From the NCBI RefSeq assembly GCF_003264855.1, contig NZ_NFZS01000004.1, positions 930,001 through 994,000 of the forward strand: a stretch of DNA of 64,000 bases, read 5' to 3'. The DNA comes from Dyella jiangningensis (lineage in GTDB: Bacteria > Pseudomonadota > Gammaproteobacteria > Xanthomonadales > Rhodanobacteraceae). The position numbers were made by a program, and so were the translations under genes. The number at the start of each line of letters is the position of its first letter. Positions within the stretch are counted from its first letter, which is position 1. Below the pieces are notes generated by a model that saw only the letters and a program-made list of their open reading frames with translations, was not told where the DNA came from and ran no database searches. Positions 8,857-17,229 of the stretch are shown one piece after another.

Positions 8857-10626
8857 TCAGACGGGCGGCCTTCCGTCGGACATCGACGACGCCGTCGCGC
8901 CGGGCGGCGCCGTGGGGCGTCGGTCGCGGGAGGCCGGCGCGGCGTACCACTGTTCGTGAGGCACCCACACCTTCTCTTTCGGCTGTTCCTCGAAGTGCGG
9001 CGACATGATCTGCACGCCGAACTCGTTGAAGATGTCGACGATGTGGCGGTTGAGTTCCGACAGGATCATCACGTAGCTGGCGGGGCGCTGGATCGCCACA
9101 TTGAGCTGGTACTCGATGTAGAAGTCTGACAGCGCCGTCTGCAGCACGAACGGACGCGGCTCCGCCTGCAGGCCGTCGGTCCTGGACGCGGCCTGTTCCA
9201 GCATCGCCACGACCTGTCGCCACGGCGTGTCGTAGCCGATCGTGACGGAGGTGGTGATCAAGAGACCGGTGTCGCGGGACTGGCGCGTGAAGTTGCGCAT
9301 GGAGGTGGAAGAAAGCACCGAGTTCGGCACGGTGATCTCCTCGCGCTTGCGCGTGACCAGCTTCATCGACAGCGCGCCCATTTCCACCACCATGCCCTCG
9401 TGGTCACCCACGCGCACGAAATCGCCCACGCGCACCGCGCGCGAATAGAGCACGACCAGGCCGCTCATCACCTGGTTGACGATACCCGCCGACCCCAGCG
9501 ACAGCATCAGGCCGAGGAACACCGACACGCCCTTGAACGCATCGGTGCCGGCACCGGGAATGTATGGGTACGCCACGATCAGTGCGAACAGCCACACCAG
9601 CGTCGACACCAGGCGACTGGTGACGCGCGCCGTCGGCGCCTCGAGCCAACCCACCTGCACCGCTCCTTCCTCGACGGCCTGGAACCATGCGGCGATGAGG
9701 CGCGTCACGCCTCGCGTGACCAGGAAGATCACGATCAACGTGAGCAGGTTGGGCAGCTGGTTGACCAAGCCCGTCATCAATTGCAGGCCGATCTGCATCA
9801 GGTAATCGCCCAGACGCGAACCCCACGGATGGCTATAGGGGAACCGCTTGAGCACGAAGCTCAGCCACAGGTAACCGAAGAACAGCGTGAGCGCCAGGCG
9901 CACCAGCGATACGCCACGCCGTACCAGCGTCCACATCATCGGCCGCAGGTCGAAGCCGGCGACATCGAGGCGCAACCTCGCCTGGGTGACCGCGATCAGC
10001 TTGCGCTGCACGAAGCGATCCAGGCGGATCAACGCCCAGCAAAGGACGATCAGGATCACCGTGGCCAACGCGCTGTACAGCACGCCGACCAGCAACAGGC
10101 GTGGCTGCCGCGCCTGCTCCCGTTCGCGAATGATCTCGCGCAGCACCGCCGCGCCGCGCTCCGCGGCCTGCTCGATGGCGGCGCGGTCATCGGTACCTAC
10201 GTCGCCGGGAAGCACGCCGAACAAGACCAGATTGTCCGCGCGCACCGCGGCGCCGCTCTCGCCGCCGGCCTCGATCCACGAGATCGAAAGATGGTCCGCC
10301 TTCAACGTATCGAGCGCGTTTTCGATGCGTTCGCCTGCGGCATGCGCGCGCTCTTCGGCGCTCATGCCGTGATAGGGCGCATACAGGGTGACCACGGTGC
10401 GATTCCACACCACGACGGGCGCGCCCTCGGGGTTTCCCGCCAGCGACGATGACGTGCTGGGCGCGGGGGCCTGTGGCGATGAATCCGCCCACGCCACCCG
10501 GAGCGGCAGCAAGGCGAGCATCAACAGCAGGACCACGCGGCGGCACGCATCGGCCCGCGCGCGACGCGCTGCGGAAGAAGACGTGCCATCAACGCCGTGG
10601 GGAGCCTGGCTGCTCATGCCGATCAT
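8857..10626 (-). CDS. MscS-family mechanosensitive ion channel
   Basis: About 589-residue small-conductance mechanosensitive channel of the large MscS/YbdG type, opening on hypo-osmotic shock. After a signal sequence (VVLLLMLALLPLRVAWA) comes a periplasmic region, then several membrane helices. The pore helix and conserved beta domain are seen in FKGVSVFLGLMLSLGSAGIVNQVMSGLVVLYSRAVRVGDFVRVGDHEGMV, split here across TM3 and the start of the cytoplasmic beta domain, followed by ITVPNSVLSSTSMRNFTR. The C-terminal cytoplasmic alpha/beta region ends in a Pro/Arg-rich tail. ATG 10626 or ATG 10617 are both plausible starts and neither has a clear ribosome-binding site; the frame is open to 10665. 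The family is widespread in osmotolerant soil proteobacteria. Confidence 0.9.
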   Translation of the reverse strand: MIGMSSQAPHGVDGTSSSAARRARADACRRVVLLLMLALLPLRVAWADSSPQAPAPSTSSSLAGNPEGAPVVVWNRTVVTLYAPYHGMSAEERAHAAGERIENALDTLKADHLSISWIEAGGESGAAVRADNLVLFGVLPGDVGTDDRAAIEQAAERGAAVLREIIREREQARQPRLLLVGVLYSALATVILIVLCWALIRLDRFVQRKLIAVTQARLRLDVAGFDLRPMMWTLVRRGVSLVRLALTLFFGYLWLSFVLKRFPYSHPWGSRLGDYLMQIGLQLMTGLVNQLPNLLTLIVIFLVTRGVTRLIAAWFQAVEEGAVQVGWLEAPTARVTSRLVSTLVWLFALIVAYPYIPGAGTDAFKGVSVFLGLMLSLGSAGIVNQVMSGLVVLYSRAVRVGDFVRVGDHEGMVVEMGALSMKLVTRKREEITVPNSVLSSTSMRNFTRQSRDTGLLITTSVTIGYDTPWRQVVAMLEQAASRTDGLQAEPRPFVLQTALSDFYIEYQLNVAIQRPASYVMILSELNRHIVDIFNEFGVQIMSPHFEEQPKEKVWVPHEQWYAAPASRDRRPTAPPGATASSMSDGRPPV

Positions 10627-10785
10627 GTTCAACCAGTAAGCGGCGCGCCACGAGCGTAAAACCACCCAAGGCGACTACGTAGTTCTACCGAAGTCGACCT
10701 GCCGCACCGGGCATGACAGGCGGCGACCGGAGGACTAAGGTGCGTGGTTCGAGGCCAGGCAACCGCCCTGAGAGGATCTCCCCCC

Positions 10786-11601
10786 ATGCTGCCCGTCGAC
10801 ACCCTGGATACCGCACTGGTCACCGGCGCCTCCACCGGCATCGGTGCCGCCTATGCCGATCGCCTCGCGGCGCGCGGCCATCCGCTGGTGCTGGTGGCGC
10901 GCAACCGGGAGGCGCTGGACACGCTGGCGGCGCGCCTGTCGCGTGAGCATCGCGTGAAGGTCGACGTGCTGCCTGCCGACCTTACCTCGTCGGCACAGCG
11001 CGCCGAGGTGGAGCGGCGGCTCCGCGAAGACGAGGCGATCGGCACGCTGGTGAACAACGCGGGCGCCTCGGTCGCCGGCGGGCTCGCCGAAGCGCGGCTC
11101 GACGACGTCGAGGCGATGATCGGGCTCAACGTCGTCGCCCCGACGCGGCTGACCGGCGCGCTGCTTCCCCGCCTCCTCGCGCGCGGTCGCGGTAGCATCA
11201 TCAACATCGCATCGGCGCTGGCGATCGCGCCGGAACTTTCCGTCGGCGCCTATGCGGCCACCAAGAGCTATCTGCTTACCTACACGCTATCGCTGCACAA
11301 GGAAGTGAACGGGCGCGGCGTGCAGGTTCAGGCCGTGCTGCCCGGCATCACGCGTACGGCGATCTGGGAACACGCGGGCAAGGATATCGACAGCTTTCCC
11401 GAGCACATGATCATGGAAGTGGACGAGATGGTCGACGCCGCGTTGGCCGGCTACGACATGGGCGAACTCGTCACCGTGCCGTCGCTGCCCGACGGCGAGG
11501 AATGGAACGGCTACGACGAAGCGCGGCGACGCCTGTTTCCCGAGCTTTCGCGAAGCCAGGCGGCCGATCGCTACAAGAGCGATATTCCCGAAGACGCCTG
11601 A
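10786..11601 (+). CDS. Short-chain dehydrogenase/reductase (SDR)
   Basis: 271-residue NAD(P)-dependent oxidoreductase with a Rossmann fold. The nucleotide-binding motif is TALVTGASTGIGAAYADRLA (TGxxxGIG, about residues 8-27), the structural NNAG motif is VNNAGASVAGG, and the catalytic Ser and YxxxK are IASALA and YAATK. The substrate cannot be read from sequence; the closest general type is the DltE/YqjQ-like classical SDR that acts on lipophilic ketones. ATG 10786 follows a GAGAGGA site; the 14 extra upstream residues of the open frame are unlikely to be translated. It is monocistronic, with a 147-bp gap to the DoxX gene. Confidence 0.9.
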   Translation: MLPVDTLDTALVTGASTGIGAAYADRLAARGHPLVLVARNREALDTLAARLSREHRVKVDVLPADLTSSAQRAEVERRLREDEAIGTLVNNAGASVAGGLAEARLDDVEAMIGLNVVAPTRLTGALLPRLLARGRGSIINIASALAIAPELSVGAYAATKSYLLTYTLSLHKEVNGRGVQVQAVLPGITRTAIWEHAGKDIDSFPEHMIMEVDEMVDAALAGYDMGELVTVPSLPDGEEWNGYDEARRRLFPELSRSQAADRYKSDIPEDA

Positions 11602-11748
11602 GTGGCTTTCGCCGTCTGGGCGGCTACACAATTCGGTATCACCGACGCGCTTCCATAGGCATATAGTGTGCTTGACCGCCGCCCGGCGGCGACGGTCGAT
11701 GCGGGCGACTCGCCTGCATGCGCCGCGTAAAGTCATGGGAGAACGACC

Positions 11749-12162
11749 ATGCGATACACGTTACTGGAAGGCAGCAGGGACGGCATGATTCTCCTCGCAC
11801 GCATCCTGCTGATGGTCCTGTTCGTGATTTTCGGCTGGGGCAAGCTGCTCGGATTCGGCGCCACGGTCACGTACATGGATTCGGTCGGCCTGCCGCTTCC
11901 CACGGTGACCGCCGCCGTCACCGTGATCATGGAGCTGTTCGTGGGGCTGGCGATCGTCATCGGCTTCTACACGCGACCGCTGGCCCTGCTGCTTGGTTTG
12001 TATACGCTGGGCGCCGCGGTGATCGGGCACCAGTTCTGGCACATGATCGATCCGGATCGCATCGAGGCGATGATCAATTTCTACAAGAACGTCAGCATCG
12101 CCGGTGGCCTGCTGATGCTGTGCATCACCGGCCCGGGCCGCTACTCGCTGGACGGCAGGTAG
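11749..12162 (+). CDS. DoxX-family membrane protein
   Basis: 137-residue inner-membrane protein with four hydrophobic helices (MILLARILLMVLFVIFGWGKL, VTAAVTVIMELFVGLAIVIGF, ALLLGLYTLGAAVIG, SIAGGLLMLCITGPGRYSL). The pattern GWGKLLGF, RPLALLL and GPGRYSLD is characteristic of DoxX. Members are linked to thiosulfate:quinone oxidoreductase, to oxidative-stress complexes and to unknown roles, so the function here is open. A GGGAGAA site precedes ATG 11749. A GC-rich hairpin (ACCGGCG...CGCCGGT, 12172-12196) after the stop separates it from the arsenic operon downstream. Confidence 0.88.
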   Translation: MRYTLLEGSRDGMILLARILLMVLFVIFGWGKLLGFGATVTYMDSVGLPLPTVTAAVTVIMELFVGLAIVIGFYTRPLALLLGLYTLGAAVIGHQFWHMIDPDRIEAMINFYKNVSIAGGLLMLCITGPGRYSLDGR

Positions 12163-12257
12163 CTTTACCGCACCGGCGCCGCGAAGCGACGCCGGTACGG
12201 AAACAAGGCATCCGCAGCGGGCCGATCAGAGGGCCGCTCCATGTGCAACGCCGTCGC

Positions 12258-12300
12258 TTGACTTGATTCCATATTTCCAGAATTATGGAAATATGGAATC
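12258..12300 (+). promoter_or_regulatory. arsR promoter and perfect palindromic operator overlapping the start codon
   Basis: A -35 TTGACT (12258-12263), 17-bp spacer and -10 AATTAT (12281-12286) place transcription start near 12293, which is the A of the arsR ATG, so the mRNA would be leaderless. A perfect inverted repeat, GATTCCATATTTCC (12265-12278) and GGAAATATGGAATC (12287-12300) with an 8-bp spacer, covers the -10 element and the first codons. Binding of ArsR there would block polymerase directly. The promoter and palindrome are seen in the sequence; ArsR as the ligand is inferred from position. Confidence 0.75.
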
Positions 12301-12631
12301 AACTGACGCTCTCTCCGCCCTCGGCGCCCTGGCCCATGAACATCGTCTCTCGCTGTTCCGCCTGCTCGTGCAGGCCGGCGACGAAGGCATGGCCGTGGGC
12401 GAACTGGCGGAAGCGACCGGCCTTGCCGGCGCGACGCTCACCAATCACCTGCACGTCCTGCGTCGCGCCGAACTGGTGACGGACGAGAGGCGCGGCCGCG
12501 TCATCCAGTGCCGCGCCAACTATGCGCAGATGGATGCCCTGCTCGGTTTCCTTACCGAAAACTGCTGCGCCGGTTCGCCAAGCGCGAACTGCGCACCGTC
12601 CCGTTGCAAGCCCACGCGGAGAAAGCCATGA
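12293..12631 (+). CDS. arsR: ArsR-family As(III)-responsive repressor
   Basis: 112-residue winged-helix repressor of the SmtB/ArsR family. It has an N-terminal dimerisation helix (LSALGALAHEHRLSLFRLLV) and a recognition region (VGELAEATGLAGATLTNHLHVLRRAELV). There is no CVC box in the recognition helix; instead a vicinal Cys91-Cys92 pair and Cys100 (plus Cys105) sit in the C-terminal tail. This resembles the As(III) site of the Acidithiobacillus ferrooxidans ArsR type (two vicinal Cys and a third a few residues on). ATG 12293 lies inside the operator palindrome and has no ribosome-binding site, consistent with a leaderless message. The gene end overlaps the next ATG by 4 bp. Confidence 0.92.
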   Translation: MESTDALSALGALAHEHRLSLFRLLVQAGDEGMAVGELAEATGLAGATLTNHLHVLRRAELVTDERRGRVIQCRANYAQMDALLGFLTENCCAGSPSANCAPSRCKPTRRKP

Positions 12632-13089
12632 AACGCTTCCACGTCCACGTGAATGTCGACCGGCTCGATGCCAGCATCCGCTTCTACACCACGCTGTTCG
12701 GCACCGGGCCATCGGTGGTGAAGGACGACTACGCCAAATGGATGCTGGACGATCCGCGCGTGAACTTCGCCATTTCGCAGCGCGACCGCCAGGCCGGCAT
12801 CGACCATCTCGGACTGCAGGCGGATGATACGGAGGAACTCAACGCGATCGGCGATCGCCTGCTCCAGGCCGATGCAGTGGCCCTCGCCGAAAAGGCCACG
12901 ACCTGCTGCTACGCGCGGTCGGACAAGTTCTGGGCGGAGGACCCGCAAGGCGTGCGCTGGGAAACCTTCCACACCTTTGGCGACGCCACCAGCTACACCG
13001 CGCCGAGCGCAGCGGATGGCTGTTGTGGTCCCTCCGCGACGGCAGCTGCCACCAGCTGCTGCGGTCCGTCCTCTTCGTCCTGCTGCTGA
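12628..13089 (+). CDS. arsI: ArsI/CadI-type vicinal oxygen chelate protein, probable C-As lyase
   Basis: 153-residue VOC-fold dioxygenase predicted to cleave the carbon-arsenic bond of trivalent organoarsenicals such as methylarsenite. All the diagnostic residues of ArsI are visible: metal ligands His5, His60 and Glu112 (VRWETF) and the substrate-binding vicinal pair Cys93-Cys94 (TTCCYA). The C-terminal tail is cysteine-rich with three further CC pairs (132-133, 144-145, 152-153) spaced by Gly/Ser/Ala, typical of proteobacterial members and probably a metalloid-binding tail. The related cadmium-induced CadI annotation is an alternative name. ATG overlaps the arsR stop (ATGA), and arsC follows 7 bp later, so it is part of one arsenic operon. 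Confidence 0.87.
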   Translation: MKRFHVHVNVDRLDASIRFYTTLFGTGPSVVKDDYAKWMLDDPRVNFAISQRDRQAGIDHLGLQADDTEELNAIGDRLLQADAVALAEKATTCCYARSDKFWAEDPQGVRWETFHTFGDATSYTAPSAADGCCGPSATAAATSCCGPSSSSCC

Positions 13090-13096
13090 TTTTTCC

Positions 13097-13588
13097 ATGT
13101 CTTCTCCGTACAGAGTGCTGTTTCTCTGCACCGGCAACTCCGCGCGCAGCATCATGGCGGAGGCCTTGCTCAACGTGCTCGGCCAAGGGCGTTTCGAAGC
13201 CTTCAGCGCCGGCAGCTTTCCCGGCGGCAAGGTGCAGCCCTTCGCGGCCGAGATCGCGCGCGAACTCGGCTACCACGCGCCCCTGCGCAGCAAGAGTTGG
13301 GACGAGTTCGCACACGCGGACGCCATGCCGATCGACGCCGTGATCACGGTCTGCGACAACGCCGCGGGCGAAGTCTGCCCGATCTGGCCGGGCCATCCCG
13401 TCACCGCTCACTGGGGCGTGCCCGATCCGGTCGCCGTCGAAGGCAGCGATGAACAGCGCCGCCAGGCGTTCCACTCCGCCTGTGCGTTGCTACGCCAACG
13501 CGTCGAGCGTCTGCTGGCGCTGCCCGTCGATCGTCTGGGATCACACGAACTCCAACGTGAACTGCGTGCGATCGGCCATGAGCACTGA
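13097..13588 (+). CDS. arsC: Arsenate reductase, low-molecular-weight phosphatase type
   Basis: 163-residue cytoplasmic enzyme that reduces As(V) to As(III), feeding the Acr3 pump. It has the phosphatase-like active-site loop FLCTGNSARSIMAEALL near the N-terminus (nucleophile Cys11 in CxxNxxRS). The remaining redox cysteines lie in VITVCDNAAGEVCPIWPG, followed by HWGVPDP with the general-acid Asp. The C-terminal tail is longer than in the S. aureus enzyme. The thioredoxin-coupled or glutaredoxin-coupled mechanism cannot be separated with certainty; the Cys spacing favours thioredoxin. Its 3' end overlaps acr3 by 11 bp. Confidence 0.92.
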   Translation: MSSPYRVLFLCTGNSARSIMAEALLNVLGQGRFEAFSAGSFPGGKVQPFAAEIARELGYHAPLRSKSWDEFAHADAMPIDAVITVCDNAAGEVCPIWPGHPVTAHWGVPDPVAVEGSDEQRRQAFHSACALLRQRVERLLALPVDRLGSHELQRELRAIGHEH

Positions 13589-14669
13589 CAACAGGACCGC
13601 TGCGCCGATCTCGCTGTTCGCGCGCTATCTCACGCTGTGGGTCGCGTTGTGCATCGTCGCCGGCATCGTGCTGGGACGATGGCTGCCCGGCGTGTTCGCA
13701 GCACTTTCGTCGCTGGAGACGCAACACATCAACCTGCCGGTCGCCGTGCTGGTGTGGGTGATGATCGTGCCCATGCTGCTGCGCATCGACCTTCGCCGGC
13801 TGGCCAGCGTGCGCGAACAGTGGCGCGGCGTCGGTGTCACCTTGCTGGTGAATTGGGCCATCAAGCCGTTCTCGATGGCGCTGCTGGGATGGCTGTTCGT
13901 GCGCCACGTGTTCGCGGCGTGGCTGCCTGCGGGCGAACACGACGCGTATATCGCCGGCCTGGTGCTGCTCGCCGCTGCCCCGTGCACGGCGATGGTTTTC
14001 GTATGGTCGCGCCTGTGCGGTGGCGATCCGCACTTCACGCTGGCGCAGGTCGCGCTGAACGACACCATCATGGTGCTGGCGTTCGCACCCATCGTCGGCC
14101 TGTTGCTCGGCATGGCATCCATCCACGTGCCGTGGGGCACGCTGCTGCTTTCCGTGCTCGCCTACATCGTGCTGCCGGTGGTGCTGGCGCAGGCGTGGCG
14201 CGCGAGCCTGATCCGGCGTGGGGGCGAGGCGGCGTTGCACGTAGTGCTGGCGCGTCTCGAACCCTGCTCGATGATGGCCCTGCTCGCCACGCTGGTGCTG
14301 CTGTTCGGTTTCCAGGGCGAAACGATCACGCAACAACCCCTGGTGATCGCTCTGCTGGCCGTGCCCATCATGATCCAGGTGTATCTCAACGCCGGCATTG
14401 CCTACGCACTGAGTCGCTGGCTTGGCGTGCCGCACTGCGTTGCAGGGCCTTCCGCCCTGATCGGGGCCAGCAACTTCTTCGAGTTGGCCGTCGCGGCGGC
14501 GATCAGCCTGTTCGGGCTGCGCTCCGGCGCGGCGCTTGCCACCGTGGTCGGCGTACTGGTGGAAGTGCCGGTGATGCTGTCGGTGGTGCGCCTGGTGAAC
14601 GGCACGGCGACCTGGTTTGCCGCCGCGCCGCAACGCTCGCCGGAGCCGCATCCGCAAGTGGCCGAATAG
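13578..14669 (+). CDS. acr3: Arsenite efflux permease Acr3
   Basis: 363-residue inner-membrane carrier of the ACR3/BART superfamily with about ten helices, expelling arsenite in exchange for protons. Diagnostic stretches are VLVWVMIVPMLLRIDLRRLA, VNWAIKPFSMALLGWLF, the essential-Cys helix LVLLAAAPCTAMVFVWSRL and QVALNDTIMVLAFAPIVGLL, and ALIGASNFFELAVAAAISLFG in the C-terminal half. ATG 13578 lies within the arsC coding end, indicating translational coupling. It is the last gene of the arsenic operon and converges with the cytochrome gene, whose stop is only 5 bp away; no terminator fits in that space. Confidence 0.93.
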   Translation: MSTDNRTAAPISLFARYLTLWVALCIVAGIVLGRWLPGVFAALSSLETQHINLPVAVLVWVMIVPMLLRIDLRRLASVREQWRGVGVTLLVNWAIKPFSMALLGWLFVRHVFAAWLPAGEHDAYIAGLVLLAAAPCTAMVFVWSRLCGGDPHFTLAQVALNDTIMVLAFAPIVGLLLGMASIHVPWGTLLLSVLAYIVLPVVLAQAWRASLIRRGGEAALHVVLARLEPCSMMALLATLVLLFGFQGETITQQPLVIALLAVPIMIQVYLNAGIAYALSRWLGVPHCVAGPSALIGASNFFELAVAAAISLFGLRSGAALATVVGVLVEVPVMLSVVRLVNGTATWFAAAPQRSPEPHPQVAE

Positions 14670-14674
14670 CGACG

Positions 14675-17119
14675 CTATTTCGGCGCTGCGTCCAGGCTTT
14701 GCAGCAACTGCTGCGCATCGCTCGACTGCGGTGCGACCGCGAGCACGCGTTGGGCGTAATCGCGCGCCTTGTCGGCATGGCCGTCATCGCGCTCGACGCG
14801 GGCCAGCGAGAGGAGCAGCGACGGGTCATACGGCGACGATTGCAGCGCGCCCTCCCAGACCTTGCGCGCCTGCTCGCCCTGTCCCGCCGAATGCAGCGCC
14901 ACGCCGTACACATAGGCGAAGCGCGCATTCGCCGGATCGGCGCGATGGGCACGCTCGAGCCAGCCGAGCGCTGCCGCCGCCTGGCCGCTACGCACCAGCG
15001 ACAAGCCCTTGGCATGCAACAGGCTCGCGTTGTCGGGCGCAACCGCCAGGCCCTCGTCGATGGCTTTCTGGGCGTCGGCTTCGCGATCGAGCGAACGATA
15101 CATGTCGCCAAGATTGATATAGGCCGGCACGAAATCCGGTTGCAGCTTCAATGCCTGGCGAAACGCCTGTTCCGCCTTCGTCGTCTCGCCACGCTCGACG
15201 TACACCAGGGCCAGGTCGTAATGGGATTCCGGACGATCCGCGATCGCTTGCTGTGATGCCACGAAAGTGCCGAACGCACGGTCGCGCGCCGCACGCTGGT
15301 TCGCATCCAGCTCGGCATCAGGCACGCCGGCGAGCACGCGGCCGGCCTTGATGCGCACATCCAGCACGGGATCGTCCGCCAACGCTGCCGCCATCGGACC
15401 GCGTACGCGGCTGGGAAAGGCGACGAGCGCTTCGAGCGCGGCCTTGCGCATCAGCGGATCGGCATCCGCCAGCGCCGCCTGCAGCGTGGACACGGCCGCG
15501 GGGCTGGCGAAATGCGCCAGTTCACCGATCGCGGTGGCGCGTGCGATCACCGGCGAGGTCGTGTCCCTTGCCAGATCCATCAACAGGCTGGCCGCGTTCG
15601 GCTTGCCATGCCGGCCCGCGTCCAGCGCCTCGACGTAATGCTGAAAGCCCTTGCGCTCGGGACCGTGCGCCTTCTCGATGGCGTCGGCAGCCCACTGCGC
15701 GCCCTTGTCGGCGTGGCAGTTGGCGCACGCGTTGGGAACGCCGAACTTCACCGTGAGGTCGGGTCGCGGCACGCGGATCGAATGATCCGGCCGCGCATTG
15801 ATCACCATGTAGTTCTTCGCGGGCATGTGGCAGGCCACGCACTGGGAGCCGGCGCCGCCATCCTTGTGCATGTGGTGCGCGGTGGTGTCGTACACCTTGG
15901 GCGAATGGCAGCTCTCGCACAGCGCATTGCCCTGCGCACGCACCTTGGCGGTATGCGGATCGTGGCAGTCGCTGCAGGTCACGCCCTTGGCGTACATGCG
16001 GCTCTGCAGGAACGATGCGTACACGTAGACCTCGTCGAGCTGCTGGCCATCCGCGTGATAGCGGCCTGCCGCCAGCAGGATCGGATCGTGCGTATCCATC
16101 AATCGGCCGGTGGGCGCGCTGTCCTTGGCGATGATGTTGCGCCGCGCGTGGCAGACCGCGCAGGTTTCCACCTCGCGATGCGTTGCCAAGGGTGTGCTCC
16201 GCACCGGGTTGCCAGTGGCGGCGTTGGGCATCCACTGCATGCCCTTGCGTTCGTCGAGCGCAATGGCGAGGCCCTTGCTGGCGTCGGCCTGCTTCTGCGC
16301 GTCGCTCCATTTTGCCCATTCGACATGGCGCGAGCCGGGACCATGGCACGCCTCGCAGGCCACGTTGATGTCGCTCCAGGTGGTCTTGAAGGTGTTGCTG
16401 GCTACGTCGTAATGGCGCTGCACGTTGGTCGAATGGCAGTCCGCGCACATGTAGTTCCAGTTCTGGTTCAGGCGCGTCCAGTGCAGCGTATCGTGCGCAT
16501 CGATGTGCTCGCCGGGATACAGGTTGAACCAGCGCTGCCCGCCTTCGGCGGCAGGCCGTGCATCCCAGGAGGCACGCAAGGCCTGCATGCGTCCATCCGG
16601 AAAGGCCACGAGATACTGCTGCAACGGATAGACGCCGAACGTGTACTTCACCTCGAACTCGCCGGGCTTGCCGTCAGGTCCATCGGTCTTAACGACGAAG
16701 GCCTGGTCGCGCTTGAAGAAGCTGGCCTGGCTGCCGTCCTGCTTGAGGGTGGCGTTGTCGAAATGCCCCAGCACGCTGTGCTCATCCGCGACCTGCATGG
16801 CGAGCGCGTGATGGGACTGCTGCCACGCGGCGGCTTCCTTCGCGTGGCACGACGCACAGGCCTGCGCACCCACGTAGTGCGCGACCGGCTTGGTCGGCGT
16901 GGGCGGTGCAGATGCTGTGGATGAGGCGAGCGGCGCGCGGTGTTCCGGCGTCGGCGCGCGCAGCCACCATGCACCCAGCGCCACGAGTACCAGCAGCCCG
17001 ACGACGAAAGGCAGCCACCACCACCGGCCCGACGCGTGGGTGGACGACGAAGGCGGCGCGGAAGGCGGAGGCGTGGCGGGCGTCGAGCGTCGTTGCTGGC
17101 GCTTCCTGGAACGGCCCAT
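14675..17119 (-). CDS. Octaheme cytochrome c with HEAT and TPR repeats
   Basis: 814-residue membrane-anchored electron-transfer protein facing the periplasm. After an Arg-rich N-terminus and a Pro/Ser linker comes one helix (WWWLPFVVGLLVLVALGAWWL). Eight CxxCH haem sites follow in order: CASCH, CADCH, CEACH, CAVCH, CSDCH, CESCH, CVACH, CANCH. The part after the last haem resembles HEAT repeats (IARATAIGELAHF, MRKAALEALVAFPSRVRG, VRIKAGRVLAGV), and the final third is TPR (SHYDLALVYVERGETTKAEQAF, YINLGDMYRSLDREADAQKA and later units). ATG 17119 follows a GGGGGAG site. No partner reductase is adjacent, so the substrate is unknown; the distant NrfA/c554-like haem region suggests an N- or S-oxyanion role, but that is conjecture. 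Confidence 0.87.
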   Translation of the reverse strand: MGRSRKRQQRRSTPATPPPSAPPSSSTHASGRWWWLPFVVGLLVLVALGAWWLRAPTPEHRAPLASSTASAPPTPTKPVAHYVGAQACASCHAKEAAAWQQSHHALAMQVADEHSVLGHFDNATLKQDGSQASFFKRDQAFVVKTDGPDGKPGEFEVKYTFGVYPLQQYLVAFPDGRMQALRASWDARPAAEGGQRWFNLYPGEHIDAHDTLHWTRLNQNWNYMCADCHSTNVQRHYDVASNTFKTTWSDINVACEACHGPGSRHVEWAKWSDAQKQADASKGLAIALDERKGMQWMPNAATGNPVRSTPLATHREVETCAVCHARRNIIAKDSAPTGRLMDTHDPILLAAGRYHADGQQLDEVYVYASFLQSRMYAKGVTCSDCHDPHTAKVRAQGNALCESCHSPKVYDTTAHHMHKDGGAGSQCVACHMPAKNYMVINARPDHSIRVPRPDLTVKFGVPNACANCHADKGAQWAADAIEKAHGPERKGFQHYVEALDAGRHGKPNAASLLMDLARDTTSPVIARATAIGELAHFASPAAVSTLQAALADADPLMRKAALEALVAFPSRVRGPMAAALADDPVLDVRIKAGRVLAGVPDAELDANQRAARDRAFGTFVASQQAIADRPESHYDLALVYVERGETTKAEQAFRQALKLQPDFVPAYINLGDMYRSLDREADAQKAIDEGLAVAPDNASLLHAKGLSLVRSGQAAAALGWLERAHRADPANARFAYVYGVALHSAGQGEQARKVWEGALQSSPYDPSLLLSLARVERDDGHADKARDYAQRVLAVAPQSSDAQQLLQSLDAAPK

Positions 17120-17229
17120 GCCTTGCTCCCCCGTTTCGCCCTTGGATGCGGCGCATCCATGCGCGCCGACCGACACCGTACCGAGGCATGGTAGCGAGCC
17201 CAAGCGATGAGTTCGTGAAGATCAGTGCC

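Noticed and set aside
15512-16924. 470-codon plus-strand frame across the octaheme cytochrome gene
   Set aside because: Antisense of the CxxCH-bearing gene; His/Val/Arg-rich shadow.
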